DNA from: Microbacterium sp. Leaf151
Lineage (GTDB): Bacteria; Actinomycetota; Actinomycetes; Actinomycetales; Microbacteriaceae
NCBI RefSeq assembly: GCF_001424225.1
Contig: NZ_LMOR01000002.1
Location: 1-64,000 of the forward strand
Length of the DNA: 64,000 nt
Direction: 5' to 3'
Shown here: in pieces, positions 54,635 to 63,542 of the stretch
Numbering within the stretch: position 1 is the stretch's first letter
Layout of the letters: the number at the start of each line of letters is the position of its first letter
Notes under the pieces: model-generated
What the model was told of the DNA's origin: nothing
The model's database searches: none
What the model saw: only the letters and a program-made list of their open reading frames with translations
Position numbers and translations under genes: made by a program

Positions 54635-54745
54635 GACGTCGAGATATTCCGACGTCGAGAGAAAAACCTGGGGAGGGATGCCGCAGAGGGCGAGGCCCGA
54701 GTCTAGCGGGCACCTCCGACACCGGTCAGGCGGAGCCGGTGTCGG
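54635..54745. promoter_or_regulatory. Operator-like repeats between two divergent exporters
   Basis: GACGTCGAGA occurs twice (54635-54644 and 54651-54660). A perfect inverted repeat CCGACACCGG (54716-54725) / CCGGTGTCGG (54736-54745) with a ten-base spacer lies just before the ABC gene's -10. Confidence 0.55.
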
Positions 54746-54755
54746 CGGTCGGACG

Positions 54756-54761
54756 TAGGCT
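54756..54761 (+). promoter_or_regulatory. -10 element for the leaderless ABC exporter gene
   Basis: TAGGCT ends 7 bases before the ATG at 54769; no ribosome-binding site between. Confidence 0.6.
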
Positions 54762-54768
54762 GGCCCGC

Positions 54769-56712
54769 ATGAACCCGGGTGGTGTGGGCGGAAGCATGTT
54801 CCGCGGCGTCGACGCCGACGTGCAGCGCCGTCGGAACGCCCAGGCGCCGCGCGTCGCCGACCTGGGCCGCCGCGTCGTCGAGCTGTTCCGGCCCTACCGG
54901 TGGCGGATCGCCTTCACCGCCGTTCTCGTCGTGGTGGGCGCCGCTGTGGCCGTCATCCCGCCGCTGCTCGTGCAGCGGATCTTCGACGACGCGCTGTTCC
55001 CGGTCGATGGATCGAGCCCCGACCTCGGGTTGCTGGCAGAGCTCGTCAGCGTGATGATCGTGCTCTTCCTGCTCTCGGCCGGGCTGAATGTCGGGCAGAC
55101 CTGGCTCACGGCCACGGTGGGCAACCGCGTCACGGGTGATCTGCGCACGCGTCTGTTCGACCACCTGCAGTCGATGGAGCTCGGCTTCTTCACGCGCACG
55201 AAGACGGGTGTCATCCAATCGCGTCTGCAGAACGACGTCGGCGGTGTCTCGGGCGTTCTCACGAACACCGTCACCAGCATCCTGGGCAACGCCGTGACCG
55301 TGATCGCATCGCTGGTCGCGATGATCCTGATCGACTGGCGGCTGACCTTGATCGCCGTCGCCCTCATGCCGTTCCTGATCTTCGTGCAGCGGCGGGTCGG
55401 CCAGGTGCGGGCGCGCATCGCGGGCGAGACGCAAGAGAGCCTGTCTGAGCTCTCGGCGATCACACAAGAGACGCTGAGTGTGTCGGGAATCCTGCTGTCG
55501 AAGTCCTTCAACCGCCAGCGGACCGAATCGGCGCGTTTCGATGCCGAGAACGACAACCAGGTGCATCTGCAGGTGCGTCGGGCGATGAGCGGTCAGGGCT
55601 TCTTCGCCGTCGTCCAGGTGATCATGTCGAGCGTGCCGGCGATCATCTACCTTGTCTCCGGCTACCTCATCGGCGGGGGTGCCGGGGCGATCACTGCGGG
55701 TACGATCGTCGCCTTCACCACGGTGCAGGCGCGCCTGCTCATGCCGCTCTTGGGGCTCATGCGCGTCGCGCTCGACGTGCAGACCTCGTCGGCGCTGTTC
55801 GCCCGCATCTTCGAGTACCTCGACCTGAAGCCGGCGATCGTCGATGTGCCCGACGCGCCCCCCGTGTCGGCGGCACCCGGACCGCTGGGCCGCATCGAGT
55901 TCCGTGATGTGGAGTTCCGCTATCCCGACGCTCCGGCGCACACGCGTCCCACGCTCGACGCGGTGTCGTTCACGGTCGAGCCCGGGCAGCACGTCGCGTT
56001 CGTCGGGCCGTCGGGCGCGGGTAAGACGACCATCCTCTACCTGACCCCGCGCATGTACGAGGCGTCCGGCGGCGCGGTGATGTTCTCGGGCGCCGACGTG
56101 CGTACCCTCGACCGTGCTTCGATCGTCGACGAGATCGGCATCGTTTCGCAAGAGACGTATCTCTTCCACGCCACCGTGCGCGAGAACCTGCGCTATGCGC
56201 GACCGGATGCGACCGACGACGAGATCGTGGCCGCCTGCCGCGCCGCGAACATCCACCACGTGATCGCGTCGTTCGAGGCTGGCTACGACACCGTGGTCGG
56301 TGAGCGCGGGTACCGCCTGTCGGGCGGCGAGAAGCAGCGCATCGCCATCGCGCGCGTGCTGCTGAAGGACCCGCCGGTGCTCCTGCTCGACGAGGCGACG
56401 AGCGCCCTCGACACCGTGTCGGAACGCATCGTGCAGGAAGCTCTCGAGACCGCCTCGCACGGACGCACGACTCTGTCGATCGCGCACCGACTGTCGACGG
56501 TGATCGGTGCCGACCGCATCCACGTCGTCGACGCCGGGCGCATCGTCGAGTCGGGCACGCACAGCGAGTTGCTCGCCGCGGGCGGCCTCTACGCGAGCCT
56601 CGCGGCCGAGCAACTCGCCGCCTCTTTCGTGCTCGCGGAGGAGCAGCAGGATGCAGCGGGTCTCGCACACGCCGCGCTGCCCGCCCGCCGCGCCGATGAG
56701 CCGCCGGCCTAG
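54769..56712 (+). CDS. ABC transporter, fused membrane and ATPase domains (exporter)
   Basis: A 647-residue half-transporter of the MsbA/LmrA type. A six-helix membrane domain spans about 40-340. The nucleotide-binding domain has Walker A GPSGAGKTT, Q-loop IVSQETYLF, signature LSGGEKQRIAIAR, Walker B VLLLDEATSALD and H-loop IAHRLST. It works as a dimer to export lipids, peptides or drugs. The ATG at 54769 is fixed by the promoter and by homology; the frame runs open upstream to 53857 without coding features. Confidence 0.95.
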   Translation: MNPGGVGGSMFRGVDADVQRRRNAQAPRVADLGRRVVELFRPYRWRIAFTAVLVVVGAAVAVIPPLLVQRIFDDALFPVDGSSPDLGLLAELVSVMIVLFLLSAGLNVGQTWLTATVGNRVTGDLRTRLFDHLQSMELGFFTRTKTGVIQSRLQNDVGGVSGVLTNTVTSILGNAVTVIASLVAMILIDWRLTLIAVALMPFLIFVQRRVGQVRARIAGETQESLSELSAITQETLSVSGILLSKSFNRQRTESARFDAENDNQVHLQVRRAMSGQGFFAVVQVIMSSVPAIIYLVSGYLIGGGAGAITAGTIVAFTTVQARLLMPLLGLMRVALDVQTSSALFARIFEYLDLKPAIVDVPDAPPVSAAPGPLGRIEFRDVEFRYPDAPAHTRPTLDAVSFTVEPGQHVAFVGPSGAGKTTILYLTPRMYEASGGAVMFSGADVRTLDRASIVDEIGIVSQETYLFHATVRENLRYARPDATDDEIVAACRAANIHHVIASFEAGYDTVVGERGYRLSGGEKQRIAIARVLLKDPPVLLLDEATSALDTVSERIVQEALETASHGRTTLSIAHRLSTVIGADRIHVVDAGRIVESGTHSELLAAGGLYASLAAEQLAASFVLAEEQQDAAGLAHAALPARRADEPPA

Positions 56713-56871
56713 CGCCCGACTGGCACGGGCACGAGGCTGAGTCGGGCTCGGTCGCCTCGCTTGCGCCGGCAGCATCCTGGCGCAGAGCGACGACACCGAG
56801 CCCGTGGAGGGTCTGGGCGTGCGGATGACAGTGGCTCCGATGGGCTCTCCCGCCTCGCCTGCCGGGCCGGC

Positions 56872-57768
56872 TCAGGCCGGCAGCGTCTCCACGAACGCCT
56901 CCAGCGCCACCCGGTACGCCGGGTCGGCGTGCGTCTCGCCGATGCGCAGCAGCGGGGGAAGGTCGAGCGTACGGATGAGCGACGCGCGTTCCCGCACCGC
57001 CGCGTCGGCCCCGGCTGCCCGGAGCAGGGCGATGCCCTCGCCGAGTGCGTCGAGGTAATCGCGCAGCACGTCGAGCTCGCCGAGGCGCTGGGTGATCGAG
57101 CCGCCGTCACGGCGCTGCCGCCACTCGACGACCACATCGGGCATCACGTCGAACGTCTCGGCGAGCGTGTACATGCGCTGCGCGAGCACCTGATCCTCGT
57201 AGTAGCGCCCCTCGGGGAAACGCAGGTCGTGCGTGCGCCAGAAGGCCGTGCGGCTGACCTTCGACCACGCGACGATGTTCCCGGATGCCGCGGGATGGGC
57301 CGCGAGGGTCGTCCCCTCCCGCGTCGGGTCGGTGGCCGCGGCGACCCACGGCTGCACGTCGCCGGCCGTGTAGCCGTGGCCCTCGGCATCCGGTCGCAGA
57401 CGAACGTATGCGCCCACGACGAAGTCGCTGCCCGTGCGTTCGAGGGTGTCGGTGAGGCGCGTCAGCGCGTCGGGCCGCATCCGGTCGTCAGCGTCGAGGA
57501 ATGCCGTGTACGGGGTGTCGACGAGGGTGAGTCCGGTGTTGCGTGCGGCGCCGAGGCCGCGCTGCCGGTCGTGTCGCACGAAACGGAACCGCGGGTCGGT
57601 GGCGGCGGCGTCGGCGAAGATGCGGGTCGTGTCGTCGGTGGAGGCATCGTCGACCAGGACGGCGGTCCAGTGATCGTGGCTCTGCGCGCGCAGGGAGTCG
57701 AGCGCCTCCGCGGCGTACGCGGCGACGTCGAAGCCGGGAACGATGACGGTGACGGCGCGGGAGCTCAC
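56872..57768 (-). CDS. Family 2 glycosyltransferase
   Basis: A 298-residue GT-A fold transferase. The nucleotide-sugar site has VTVIVPGFDVAAYAAEALDS split at IVPGFDVAAY, VLVDDASTDDT and the DxD-type motif FLDADDRMRP. RYYEDQVLAQRMY, with the acidic residue typical of the acceptor site, follows. The substrate is unknown; teichoic acid-type or exopolysaccharide transfer is possible. GTG at 57768 overlaps the nifS stop by four bases. TAGGAT ends 7 bases before the start, so it may also be transcribed alone. Confidence 0.92.
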   Translation of the reverse strand: MSSRAVTVIVPGFDVAAYAAEALDSLRAQSHDHWTAVLVDDASTDDTTRIFADAAATDPRFRFVRHDRQRGLGAARNTGLTLVDTPYTAFLDADDRMRPDALTRLTDTLERTGSDFVVGAYVRLRPDAEGHGYTAGDVQPWVAAATDPTREGTTLAAHPAASGNIVAWSKVSRTAFWRTHDLRFPEGRYYEDQVLAQRMYTLAETFDVMPDVVVEWRQRRDGGSITQRLGELDVLRDYLDALGEGIALLRAAGADAAVRERASLIRTLDLPPLLRIGETHADPAYRVALEAFVETLPA

Positions 57769-58895
57769 CCGCGCGATCCTATGGCCGAAACAGCATCGGC
57801 GACCGCATCGGCCACCGCTTCCAAGGATATCGTGAGCGCGTGCGGCAGAGTGAAGCGCACGGCGGTCCGTGCGTCGTCGTGTGCAACGCCGAGCGCCGTG
57901 AGCACGTGCGAGGCCTCGTCGCTGCCGGCGGCGCACGCGGATCCGCTGGAGGAGACGATCCCGCGGCGCTCGAGCTCGAGCAGCACCGTCTCGCCGTTGG
58001 TGCCCGGGAAGACGAAACTCGCCGTACCCGGCAACCGCCGGGTGGGGTGTCCGGTCAGCCGGGCGCCGGGAACGAGGGCGAGCACCCGGGCGATGAAGGC
58101 GTCGCGGAGAGCCGACAGCCTCGCGACCTCGTCGAGACGCTCCGCCTCCGCGAGTTCGAGCGCTCGGGCGATGGCCACCGCTCCGGCGACGTCGGGAGTG
58201 CCCGAGCGGCGCCCGCGCTCCTGTCCGCCGCCGTGCAGGAGCGGTTCGAACGGCAGCCGGCCCCGGACAGCCAGGATGCCGGTGCCCTTGGGGGCCGCGA
58301 TCTTGTGACCGGCCACGGTCACGGCATCCGCTCCGAGCCCGGCGAGGGGCAGCCACCCGGCGGCTTGGACGGCGTCGAGGTGCAGCGGCACGCCGCGGGC
58401 GTGGGCGACGGCCGTGAGGGCGGCGGCATCCTGGATCGTGCCGACCTCGTTGTTGGCGTAACCGATGCTGACCAACGCCGTATCATCGCGGAGCGCTGCG
58501 TCCAGGACCTCGGGCGTGAGGATGCCCGTCGCGTCGACCGGCGCGTGGGTGACCTCGACCCCGTGCAGGCGCGCGAGGTAATCGGCCGAGGCGAGCACCG
58601 ATTCGTGCTCGATCGCGGTCGTGACGAGGTGTCGGCGCCCGGATCCCAGAACGAGGCCCTTGATCGCGGCGTTGTTCGACTCGGTGCCGCCGGAGGTGAA
58701 CATGACATCGCCGGCGCGCATGCCGAGCACGGCGGCGACGCGGCGGCGGGCATCGTCGAGCGCGGATGCCGCGGCCCCGCCCACCTCGTGCTGGCTCGAC
58801 GGGTTGCCGAAGAACCGCGTGAGGTAGGGAGCCATCGCCTCGAGCACCTCCGGGCGCACGGGGGTGGTCGCGGCGTTGTCGAGGTAGAGCGTCAC
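57765..58895 (-). CDS. Cysteine desulfurase, NifS-like
   Basis: A 376-residue PLP enzyme that takes sulfur from cysteine. The N-terminus is YLDNAATTPVRPEVLEAM, the PLP-phosphate loop is TSGGTESNNAAI, the PLP lysine is Lys198 (VAGHKIAAPKG), and the catalytic Cys322 lies in SSSGSACAAG. In nad operons such an enzyme is thought to build the iron-sulfur cluster of NadA. GTG at 58895 overlaps the nadC stop (GTGA). Confidence 0.95.
   Translation of the reverse strand: MTLYLDNAATTPVRPEVLEAMAPYLTRFFGNPSSQHEVGGAAASALDDARRRVAAVLGMRAGDVMFTSGGTESNNAAIKGLVLGSGRRHLVTTAIEHESVLASADYLARLHGVEVTHAPVDATGILTPEVLDAALRDDTALVSIGYANNEVGTIQDAAALTAVAHARGVPLHLDAVQAAGWLPLAGLGADAVTVAGHKIAAPKGTGILAVRGRLPFEPLLHGGGQERGRRSGTPDVAGAVAIARALELAEAERLDEVARLSALRDAFIARVLALVPGARLTGHPTRRLPGTASFVFPGTNGETVLLELERRGIVSSSGSACAAGSDEASHVLTALGVAHDDARTAVRFTLPHALTISLEAVADAVADAVSAIGSRG
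57776..57781 (-). promoter_or_regulatory. Possible internal -10 element for the glycosyltransferase
   Basis: TAGGAT on the minus strand, inside the end of nifS, with 7 bases to the GTG at 57768. Confidence 0.45.
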
Positions 58896-59749
58896 GCCGT
58901 CTCGATGCGGATGTCCAGACCCAGATCCAGAGACGGAGCCGAGTGGGTGAGGGCGCCGACCGAGATGACGTCGACCCCGGTCTCGGCGATCGCGCGCACG
59001 GTTTCGAGGGTCACTCCGCCCGAGGCTTCGATCTGGGCGGCTCCGGCGATGCGGGCAACCCCCACCCGCAGGTCGTCGAGCGAGAAGTTGTCGAGCATGA
59101 TCGTGCCCACGCCCGCGGCGAGCACCGCGTCGATCTGGTCGAGACGATCCACCTCCACCTCGACGTGCGTGGTGTGCGGGAGCCGGGCGATCGCGCTCTC
59201 GAGAGCCTGTGTCACCGACATCCCGTTCGCCGTCAGCACGGCGAGGTGGTTGTCTTTCGCCATCACGGCGTCCGAGAGCGAGAAGCGATGGTTGTGGCCG
59301 CCGCCGTCGCGTACCGCCTGACGCTCGATCGCACGCAGGCCCGGAGTGGTCTTGCGGGTGTCGACGATGCGGGCGCCCGTGTGCGCGACCTCGGCCACGT
59401 ACCGGCTGGTCAGCGTCGCGATCCCCGACATGCGCTGCACGAAGTTCAAACCGATCCGCTCGGCGGTCAGCACCGCTCGCGCGGGACCGGTGACCACCGC
59501 GAGCGTGTCGCCCGACGAGAAGTGCTGCCCGTCGGCGGTCCGCTGCTCGACCACGACGGATGAGTCCGTGAGCGTGAAGGCCGCAGCGAACACGGCGGCG
59601 CCGGAGAAGACCCCGTCGACGCGCGCGACGAGTGCCGCCCGCGCGGTCGCATCGGCGGGGATGAGCGTGTCGCTGGTGAGGTCGCCCCAGGGTGCATCTT
59701 CTTCGAGGGCGGCCGAGACGACGCGATCGATGGCGGTACGGGTCAGCAT
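58892..59749 (-). CDS. nadC: Nicotinate-nucleotide diphosphorylase (carboxylating)
   Basis: A 285-residue quinolinate phosphoribosyltransferase, converting quinolinate and PRPP to nicotinate mononucleotide. Family motifs are LNFVQRMSGIATLTSRYV split at LNFVQRMSGIAT, DTRKTTPGLRAIERQAVRDGG split at DTRKTTPGLRAI, HNHRFSLSDAVMAKDNHL split at SDAVMAKDNHL, and GVTLETVRAIAETGVD. The start at 59749 overlaps nadB by seven bases. Confidence 0.96.
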   Translation of the reverse strand: MLTRTAIDRVVSAALEEDAPWGDLTSDTLIPADATARAALVARVDGVFSGAAVFAAAFTLTDSSVVVEQRTADGQHFSSGDTLAVVTGPARAVLTAERIGLNFVQRMSGIATLTSRYVAEVAHTGARIVDTRKTTPGLRAIERQAVRDGGGHNHRFSLSDAVMAKDNHLAVLTANGMSVTQALESAIARLPHTTHVEVEVDRLDQIDAVLAAGVGTIMLDNFSLDDLRVGVARIAGAAQIEASGGVTLETVRAIAETGVDVISVGALTHSAPSLDLGLDIRIETA

Positions 59750-61377
59750 GCGAGGACCTCCTGGGTGAAGGGAGCGGATGCCGCGTCGTCGCGCGCGGCG
59801 GCGGAGGAGCGGGCGGGGTGGGGCGTCGCGACGACCGCGCCGGTCGCACCCACGGCGCGGGCTGCCTCCCTCATCGTCGTGTCACCCGTGGCGAGGAGGA
59901 CCGGGATCCCGGCATCCGGGGCATCCGACCGGTAGTGCGCCCCGACCGATCCGGTGCGCGCCCGGGCGGCGGCGACGACGTGGCGGGCGACGAGGAGCAG
60001 ATTGGCGTCTTCGACCGACCGCGGAGAGGGGTCGGCGCTCCACGCGGCGAGGATGCCGGCCGCACGTTCCAGACCGGCGGCGGCGCGGACGAGGCCGGCC
60101 TCTGCCCACATCACCCGCTGCAGCTCGGTGCGCGAGAAGGGCGGGGCACCCGCGGACGGGCGCGGCTTCGGCGGCGGCCCGGCGGCTTCGGGCCCCGCTG
60201 GCGGAGGAGCCGGCCACTCGAGGCCCCGAGCCACGGCATCCCCCGCGCGTGCACCGAAAACGGCCCCCTCGAGCAGCGAATTGGATGCCAGGCGGTTCGC
60301 ACCGTGCACGCCGGTGCGGGCCGTCTCGCCCACCGCGTACAGCCCTGGTACCGTCGTGCGCCCGTCGAGGTCGGTCACGATTCCGCCCATCAGGTAGTGC
60401 GCCGCGGGGGTCACCGGTATCGGATCCACGGCCCAGTCCAGACCGCGCTCGCGCACGGCGGCGTCGATCGTGGGGAAGCGCTGCGCGAGATGCTCGGCTC
60501 CCAGCGCCGTGGCATCCAGACGCACCGGACGGCCGTTCTGGGCGGCCATCGCCCGGGCGTTTGCGCGGGCGACGACATCGCGCGGCGCGAGCTCGCCGTC
60601 GGGGTGGGCGTCGAAGCAGAAGCGGCGTCCGGCATCGTCGATGAGGGTCGCGCCCTCCCCGCGCACGGCCTCGGAGACGAGGAAGGGCGCGCCCGCGGCG
60701 AGGGCGGTGGGGTGGAACTGCACGAACTCGAGGTCGGCGACCTCAGCACCCGCACGCAGGGCGGCCGCTATTCCGTCGCCGGTCGCGCCGAGAGGGTTGG
60801 TGGTGTGCGCGTAGAGCTGGCCCGCGCCGCCCGTCGCAAGGATCACCGCGTCGGCGTCGATGCGCTCGCCGCCGTCGAGCTCGACGCCGACGACGCGCCC
60901 GCCGCGCAGCACGAGGTCGCGCAACAGCGCCTGCTCGCGCACACGCAGCCCGGCGGAACGTATGGCGGCACCGAGCGCCGCCTGGATCTCCGCCCCGGTC
61001 GCGTCACCGCCGGCGTGCAGCACCCGCGGCATCGCGTGCGCCGCTTCGAGCCCGCGGGCGAAGCCGCCGTCGGGCGCGCGGTCGAAGTCGACGCCGCGTG
61101 CCACGAGTTCGGCGATGAGCGCGGGCCCCTCACCGACCAGCACGTTCACAGCGGCCGCGTCGTTCAGCCCTGCGCCGGCGGTTCGCGTGTCGGCCGCGTG
61201 CGAGGCGACGCTGTCGGCGGGGTGGGTGACGGCGGCCACGCCGCCCTGCGCCCAGCGCGTGTTGGTCTCGGACAGGTCACCCTTCGTCACGATCGTGACG
61301 CGGCATCCGTTCTCCGCCGCGTGCAACGCCGCCGTGAGGCCGGCGATGCCGCTGCCCACCACGACGACGGTGGTCAT
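59743..61377 (-). CDS. nadB: L-aspartate oxidase
   Basis: A 544-residue FAD enzyme that oxidises aspartate to iminoaspartate, the first step of de novo NAD synthesis. Motifs are the FAD-binding VVVGSGIAGLTAALHAA, TRWAQGGVAAVTHP, the active-site FVQFHPTALA and EAVRGEGATLIDDAGRRF, and GGIVTDLDGRTTVPGLYAVGE split at TVPGLYAVGE. The Pro/Ala-rich insert near 385-415 is an actinobacterial variation. ATG at 61377 overlaps the nadA stop (ATGA). Confidence 0.96.
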   Translation of the reverse strand: MTTVVVVGSGIAGLTAALHAAENGCRVTIVTKGDLSETNTRWAQGGVAAVTHPADSVASHAADTRTAGAGLNDAAAVNVLVGEGPALIAELVARGVDFDRAPDGGFARGLEAAHAMPRVLHAGGDATGAEIQAALGAAIRSAGLRVREQALLRDLVLRGGRVVGVELDGGERIDADAVILATGGAGQLYAHTTNPLGATGDGIAAALRAGAEVADLEFVQFHPTALAAGAPFLVSEAVRGEGATLIDDAGRRFCFDAHPDGELAPRDVVARANARAMAAQNGRPVRLDATALGAEHLAQRFPTIDAAVRERGLDWAVDPIPVTPAAHYLMGGIVTDLDGRTTVPGLYAVGETARTGVHGANRLASNSLLEGAVFGARAGDAVARGLEWPAPPPAGPEAAGPPPKPRPSAGAPPFSRTELQRVMWAEAGLVRAAAGLERAAGILAAWSADPSPRSVEDANLLLVARHVVAAARARTGSVGAHYRSDAPDAGIPVLLATGDTTMREAARAVGATGAVVATPHPARSSAAARDDAASAPFTQEVLAC

Positions 61378-62705
61378 TTCACCGCACCGCTGGGCTTGGC
61401 CGCGAGCATGCGCTCGAGGGCGAGCGTGGCGGGGGCGGCGACGTCGTCCGGGACCGTGATGCGGTTGACGACGTCACCTGCGACGAGCGACTCCAGGACC
61501 CATGCGAGGTAGCCCGGGTGGATGCGGTACATCGTCGAGCAGGGGCAGACCACGGGGTCGAGGCAGAAGATCTCGTGCTGCGGGTACTGGGCCGCTAGGC
61601 GCTGCACGAGGTTGATCTCGGTACCGATCGCGAAGGTCGTGGGCTCCGTGGCGGCGGCGATCGCCTTGCGGATGAGGTCGGTGGACCCCGCTTCGTCAGC
61701 GGCATCCACGACGTCCATCGGGCACTCGGGGTGCACGATCACGCGGACTCCGGGGTGCTCGTCACGCGCCTTGTCGATCTGGTCGACGGTGAAGCGGCGG
61801 TGCACCGAGCAGAATCCGTGCCAGAGGATGACGCGGCTGCCCTGCACCTGCTCGGCGGTCGAGCCGCCGAGGGCCTTGCGCGGGTTCCACATCGGCATCT
61901 GCTCGAGCGGCACGCCCATCGCCTTGGCGGTGTTGCGGCCCAGGTGCTGGTCGGGGAAGAACAGCACGCGACGCCCGCGCGCGAACGCCCACTCGAGCAC
62001 CGTGCGGGCATTGGAGGAGGTGCAGACGATGCCGCCGTGCCGGCCCACGAAGCCTTTGATGGCGGCGGAGGAGTTCATGTACGTCACCGGGATGACGGGT
62101 ACGAGGCCGTCGGCATCCGGGGTGTCGAGGTCGCCGAGCACGTCTTCGAGCTGCTCCCAGCACTCCTCCACCTGATCGATGTCGGCCATGTCGGCCATCG
62201 AGCACCCGGCGGCGAGGTTCGGCAGGATGACGGCCTGCTCGGACGTCGACAGCAGGTCGGCGGTCTCTGCCATGAAGTGCACGCCGCAGAAGACGATCGC
62301 CTCGGCCTCGGGGTGCTCGAGGGCCGCATTGGCGAGCTGGAACGAGTCGCCGACGTAATCGGCGTGCCGCACCACCTCTTCGCGCTGGTAGAAGTGCCCG
62401 AGCACGACGACGCGGTCGCCGAGCGTCTGCTTCGCCGCACGGATCCGCGCATCGAGCTCGTCGTCGGACGCGTCGCGGTACCGCTGCGGCAGCTCTCCCT
62501 GGCGCGGCGCACCCGTGGGGATGACGTCGCCCATCGACGAGCCGGGGCCGTACCCGGGACGCGTGTCGAAGTCCCACGGGCCGACGGCGAGGTCGGTGGT
62601 GCACGTGGCGTCGATCGACGCGCCGGAGACGATCGCCTGGATCGCGTGATCGACGCTCGGGTCGATCGCGGGGCGGGGCTGCAGGGTGAGGGGTGTGGCG
62701 GCCAT
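61374..62705 (-). CDS. nadA: Quinolinate synthase
   Basis: A 443-residue iron-sulfur enzyme condensing iminoaspartate with dihydroxyacetone phosphate. The three cluster cysteines are in IVFCGVHFMAETADLL, GGIVCTSSNA and PVVCPCSTMYRI. VVLGHFYQREEVVRHADYVGDS split at LGHFYQREEVVRHAD marks the N-terminal domain. The N-terminal 60 residues are an extension relative to short NadA forms. ATG at 62705, 11 bases after the NrtR-like gene. Confidence 0.96.
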   Translation of the reverse strand: MAATPLTLQPRPAIDPSVDHAIQAIVSGASIDATCTTDLAVGPWDFDTRPGYGPGSSMGDVIPTGAPRQGELPQRYRDASDDELDARIRAAKQTLGDRVVVLGHFYQREEVVRHADYVGDSFQLANAALEHPEAEAIVFCGVHFMAETADLLSTSEQAVILPNLAAGCSMADMADIDQVEECWEQLEDVLGDLDTPDADGLVPVIPVTYMNSSAAIKGFVGRHGGIVCTSSNARTVLEWAFARGRRVLFFPDQHLGRNTAKAMGVPLEQMPMWNPRKALGGSTAEQVQGSRVILWHGFCSVHRRFTVDQIDKARDEHPGVRVIVHPECPMDVVDAADEAGSTDLIRKAIAAATEPTTFAIGTEINLVQRLAAQYPQHEIFCLDPVVCPCSTMYRIHPGYLAWVLESLVAGDVVNRITVPDDVAAPATLALERMLAAKPSGAVK

Positions 62706-62716
62706 GGGCGTTCCGA

Positions 62717-63442
62717 TCAGTGACGGGTGGAGAGCGGGCCGCGGTCGGCGAGCTCCACATCGCGGTTGTAGCGGTACAGACGGGCGGGGCGGTGGCTTCC
62801 GGTGCGGAAGCGCTCGGTGGGGATGAGGGTGTCGGACGTGTCAACCTGGCGGCGGAAGTTCGCCGGGTCGAGACGCTTGCCGAGGATCGTCTCGTTGACC
62901 TCGCGGAGGTCGGCCAGCGTGAACTCGTCGGGGAGCAGACCGTGTGCGATGCGGCTGTAGCCGACCTTGTTGCGCAGGCGCCACAGCGTGTACTCGACGA
63001 TGTCGTCGTGGTCGAAGGCCAGGGGCGGCAGGTCGGTGGCGTCGAACCACTCGACGTTCTCGGGGGCGTCTCCGCCCCGCGCGTGAGCGGCGACCTGTGC
63101 GTCGACTTCGTCTGAGCGCAGCAGCGCCCAGTAGACGATCGACACGACGCGCGTGGGAGAGCGGTCGACGGCGCCGAAGGCGTAGAGCTGCTCGAGATAG
63201 CTCGGCGTGAGTCCCGTTGTCTCGGCAAGGGTTCGGGATGCCGCGACGTCGAGCCCCTCGGCCGCGTCGAGCCAGCCGCCGGGCAGCGCCCACCTGCCGG
63301 CGAAGGGGTCGCGGGTGCGGCGGACGAGGGGGAGTGAGAGCACCGGTTCGTCGTGCTCGTCGCGGCGCACGCTGAAGATCACGGTCGACACCGCGACGCG
63401 CACGTCGGCATCACGGGTCTCGGGGGCGGGGGTTCTTGTCAT
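62717..63442 (-). CDS. NrtR-like NUDIX/winged-helix regulator of NAD synthesis
   Basis: A 241-residue protein with an N-terminal NUDIX fold and a C-terminal winged helix (about 150-225: GYSRIAHGLLPDEFTLADLR, then NFRRQVDTSDTLIPT). The NUDIX box GGWLDAAEGLDVAASRTLAETTGL (seen as GWLDAAEG and SRTLAETTGL) lacks the catalytic glutamates after the Arg, as in NrtR regulators that sense NAD precursors or ADP-ribose but do not hydrolyse. It is the first gene of the nad operon and probably its repressor. ATG 63442 was chosen; ATG 63451 is nearby. Confidence 0.9.
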   Translation of the reverse strand: MTRTPAPETRDADVRVAVSTVIFSVRRDEHDEPVLSLPLVRRTRDPFAGRWALPGGWLDAAEGLDVAASRTLAETTGLTPSYLEQLYAFGAVDRSPTRVVSIVYWALLRSDEVDAQVAAHARGGDAPENVEWFDATDLPPLAFDHDDIVEYTLWRLRNKVGYSRIAHGLLPDEFTLADLREVNETILGKRLDPANFRRQVDTSDTLIPTERFRTGSHRPARLYRYNRDVELADRGPLSTRH

Positions 63443-63471
63443 GGTGACCATATCTCCGCGTCCGATCTTAG
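63441..63471 (-). promoter_or_regulatory. nad operon promoter region
   Basis: On the minus strand TAAGAT (63466-63471 read as ATCTTA on the plus strand, 63465-63470) is a likely -10. ATGGT-G-ACCAT (63441-63451) is a perfect odd palindrome over the start codon and may be part of an operator. Confidence 0.45.
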
Positions 63472-63542
63472 TGTCATCTCGACCCGAAGGGCGAATCAGC
63501 GTTGCAGCGTGGGAGTCGGGGGTGGGGCCCTGGGCGGTCTGA

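Noticed and set aside
53857..54768. Upstream extension of the ABC exporter frame
   Set aside because: Antisense to the MFS gene, His/Asp/Arg-rich and without domains; the promoter at 54756 fixes the start at 54769.
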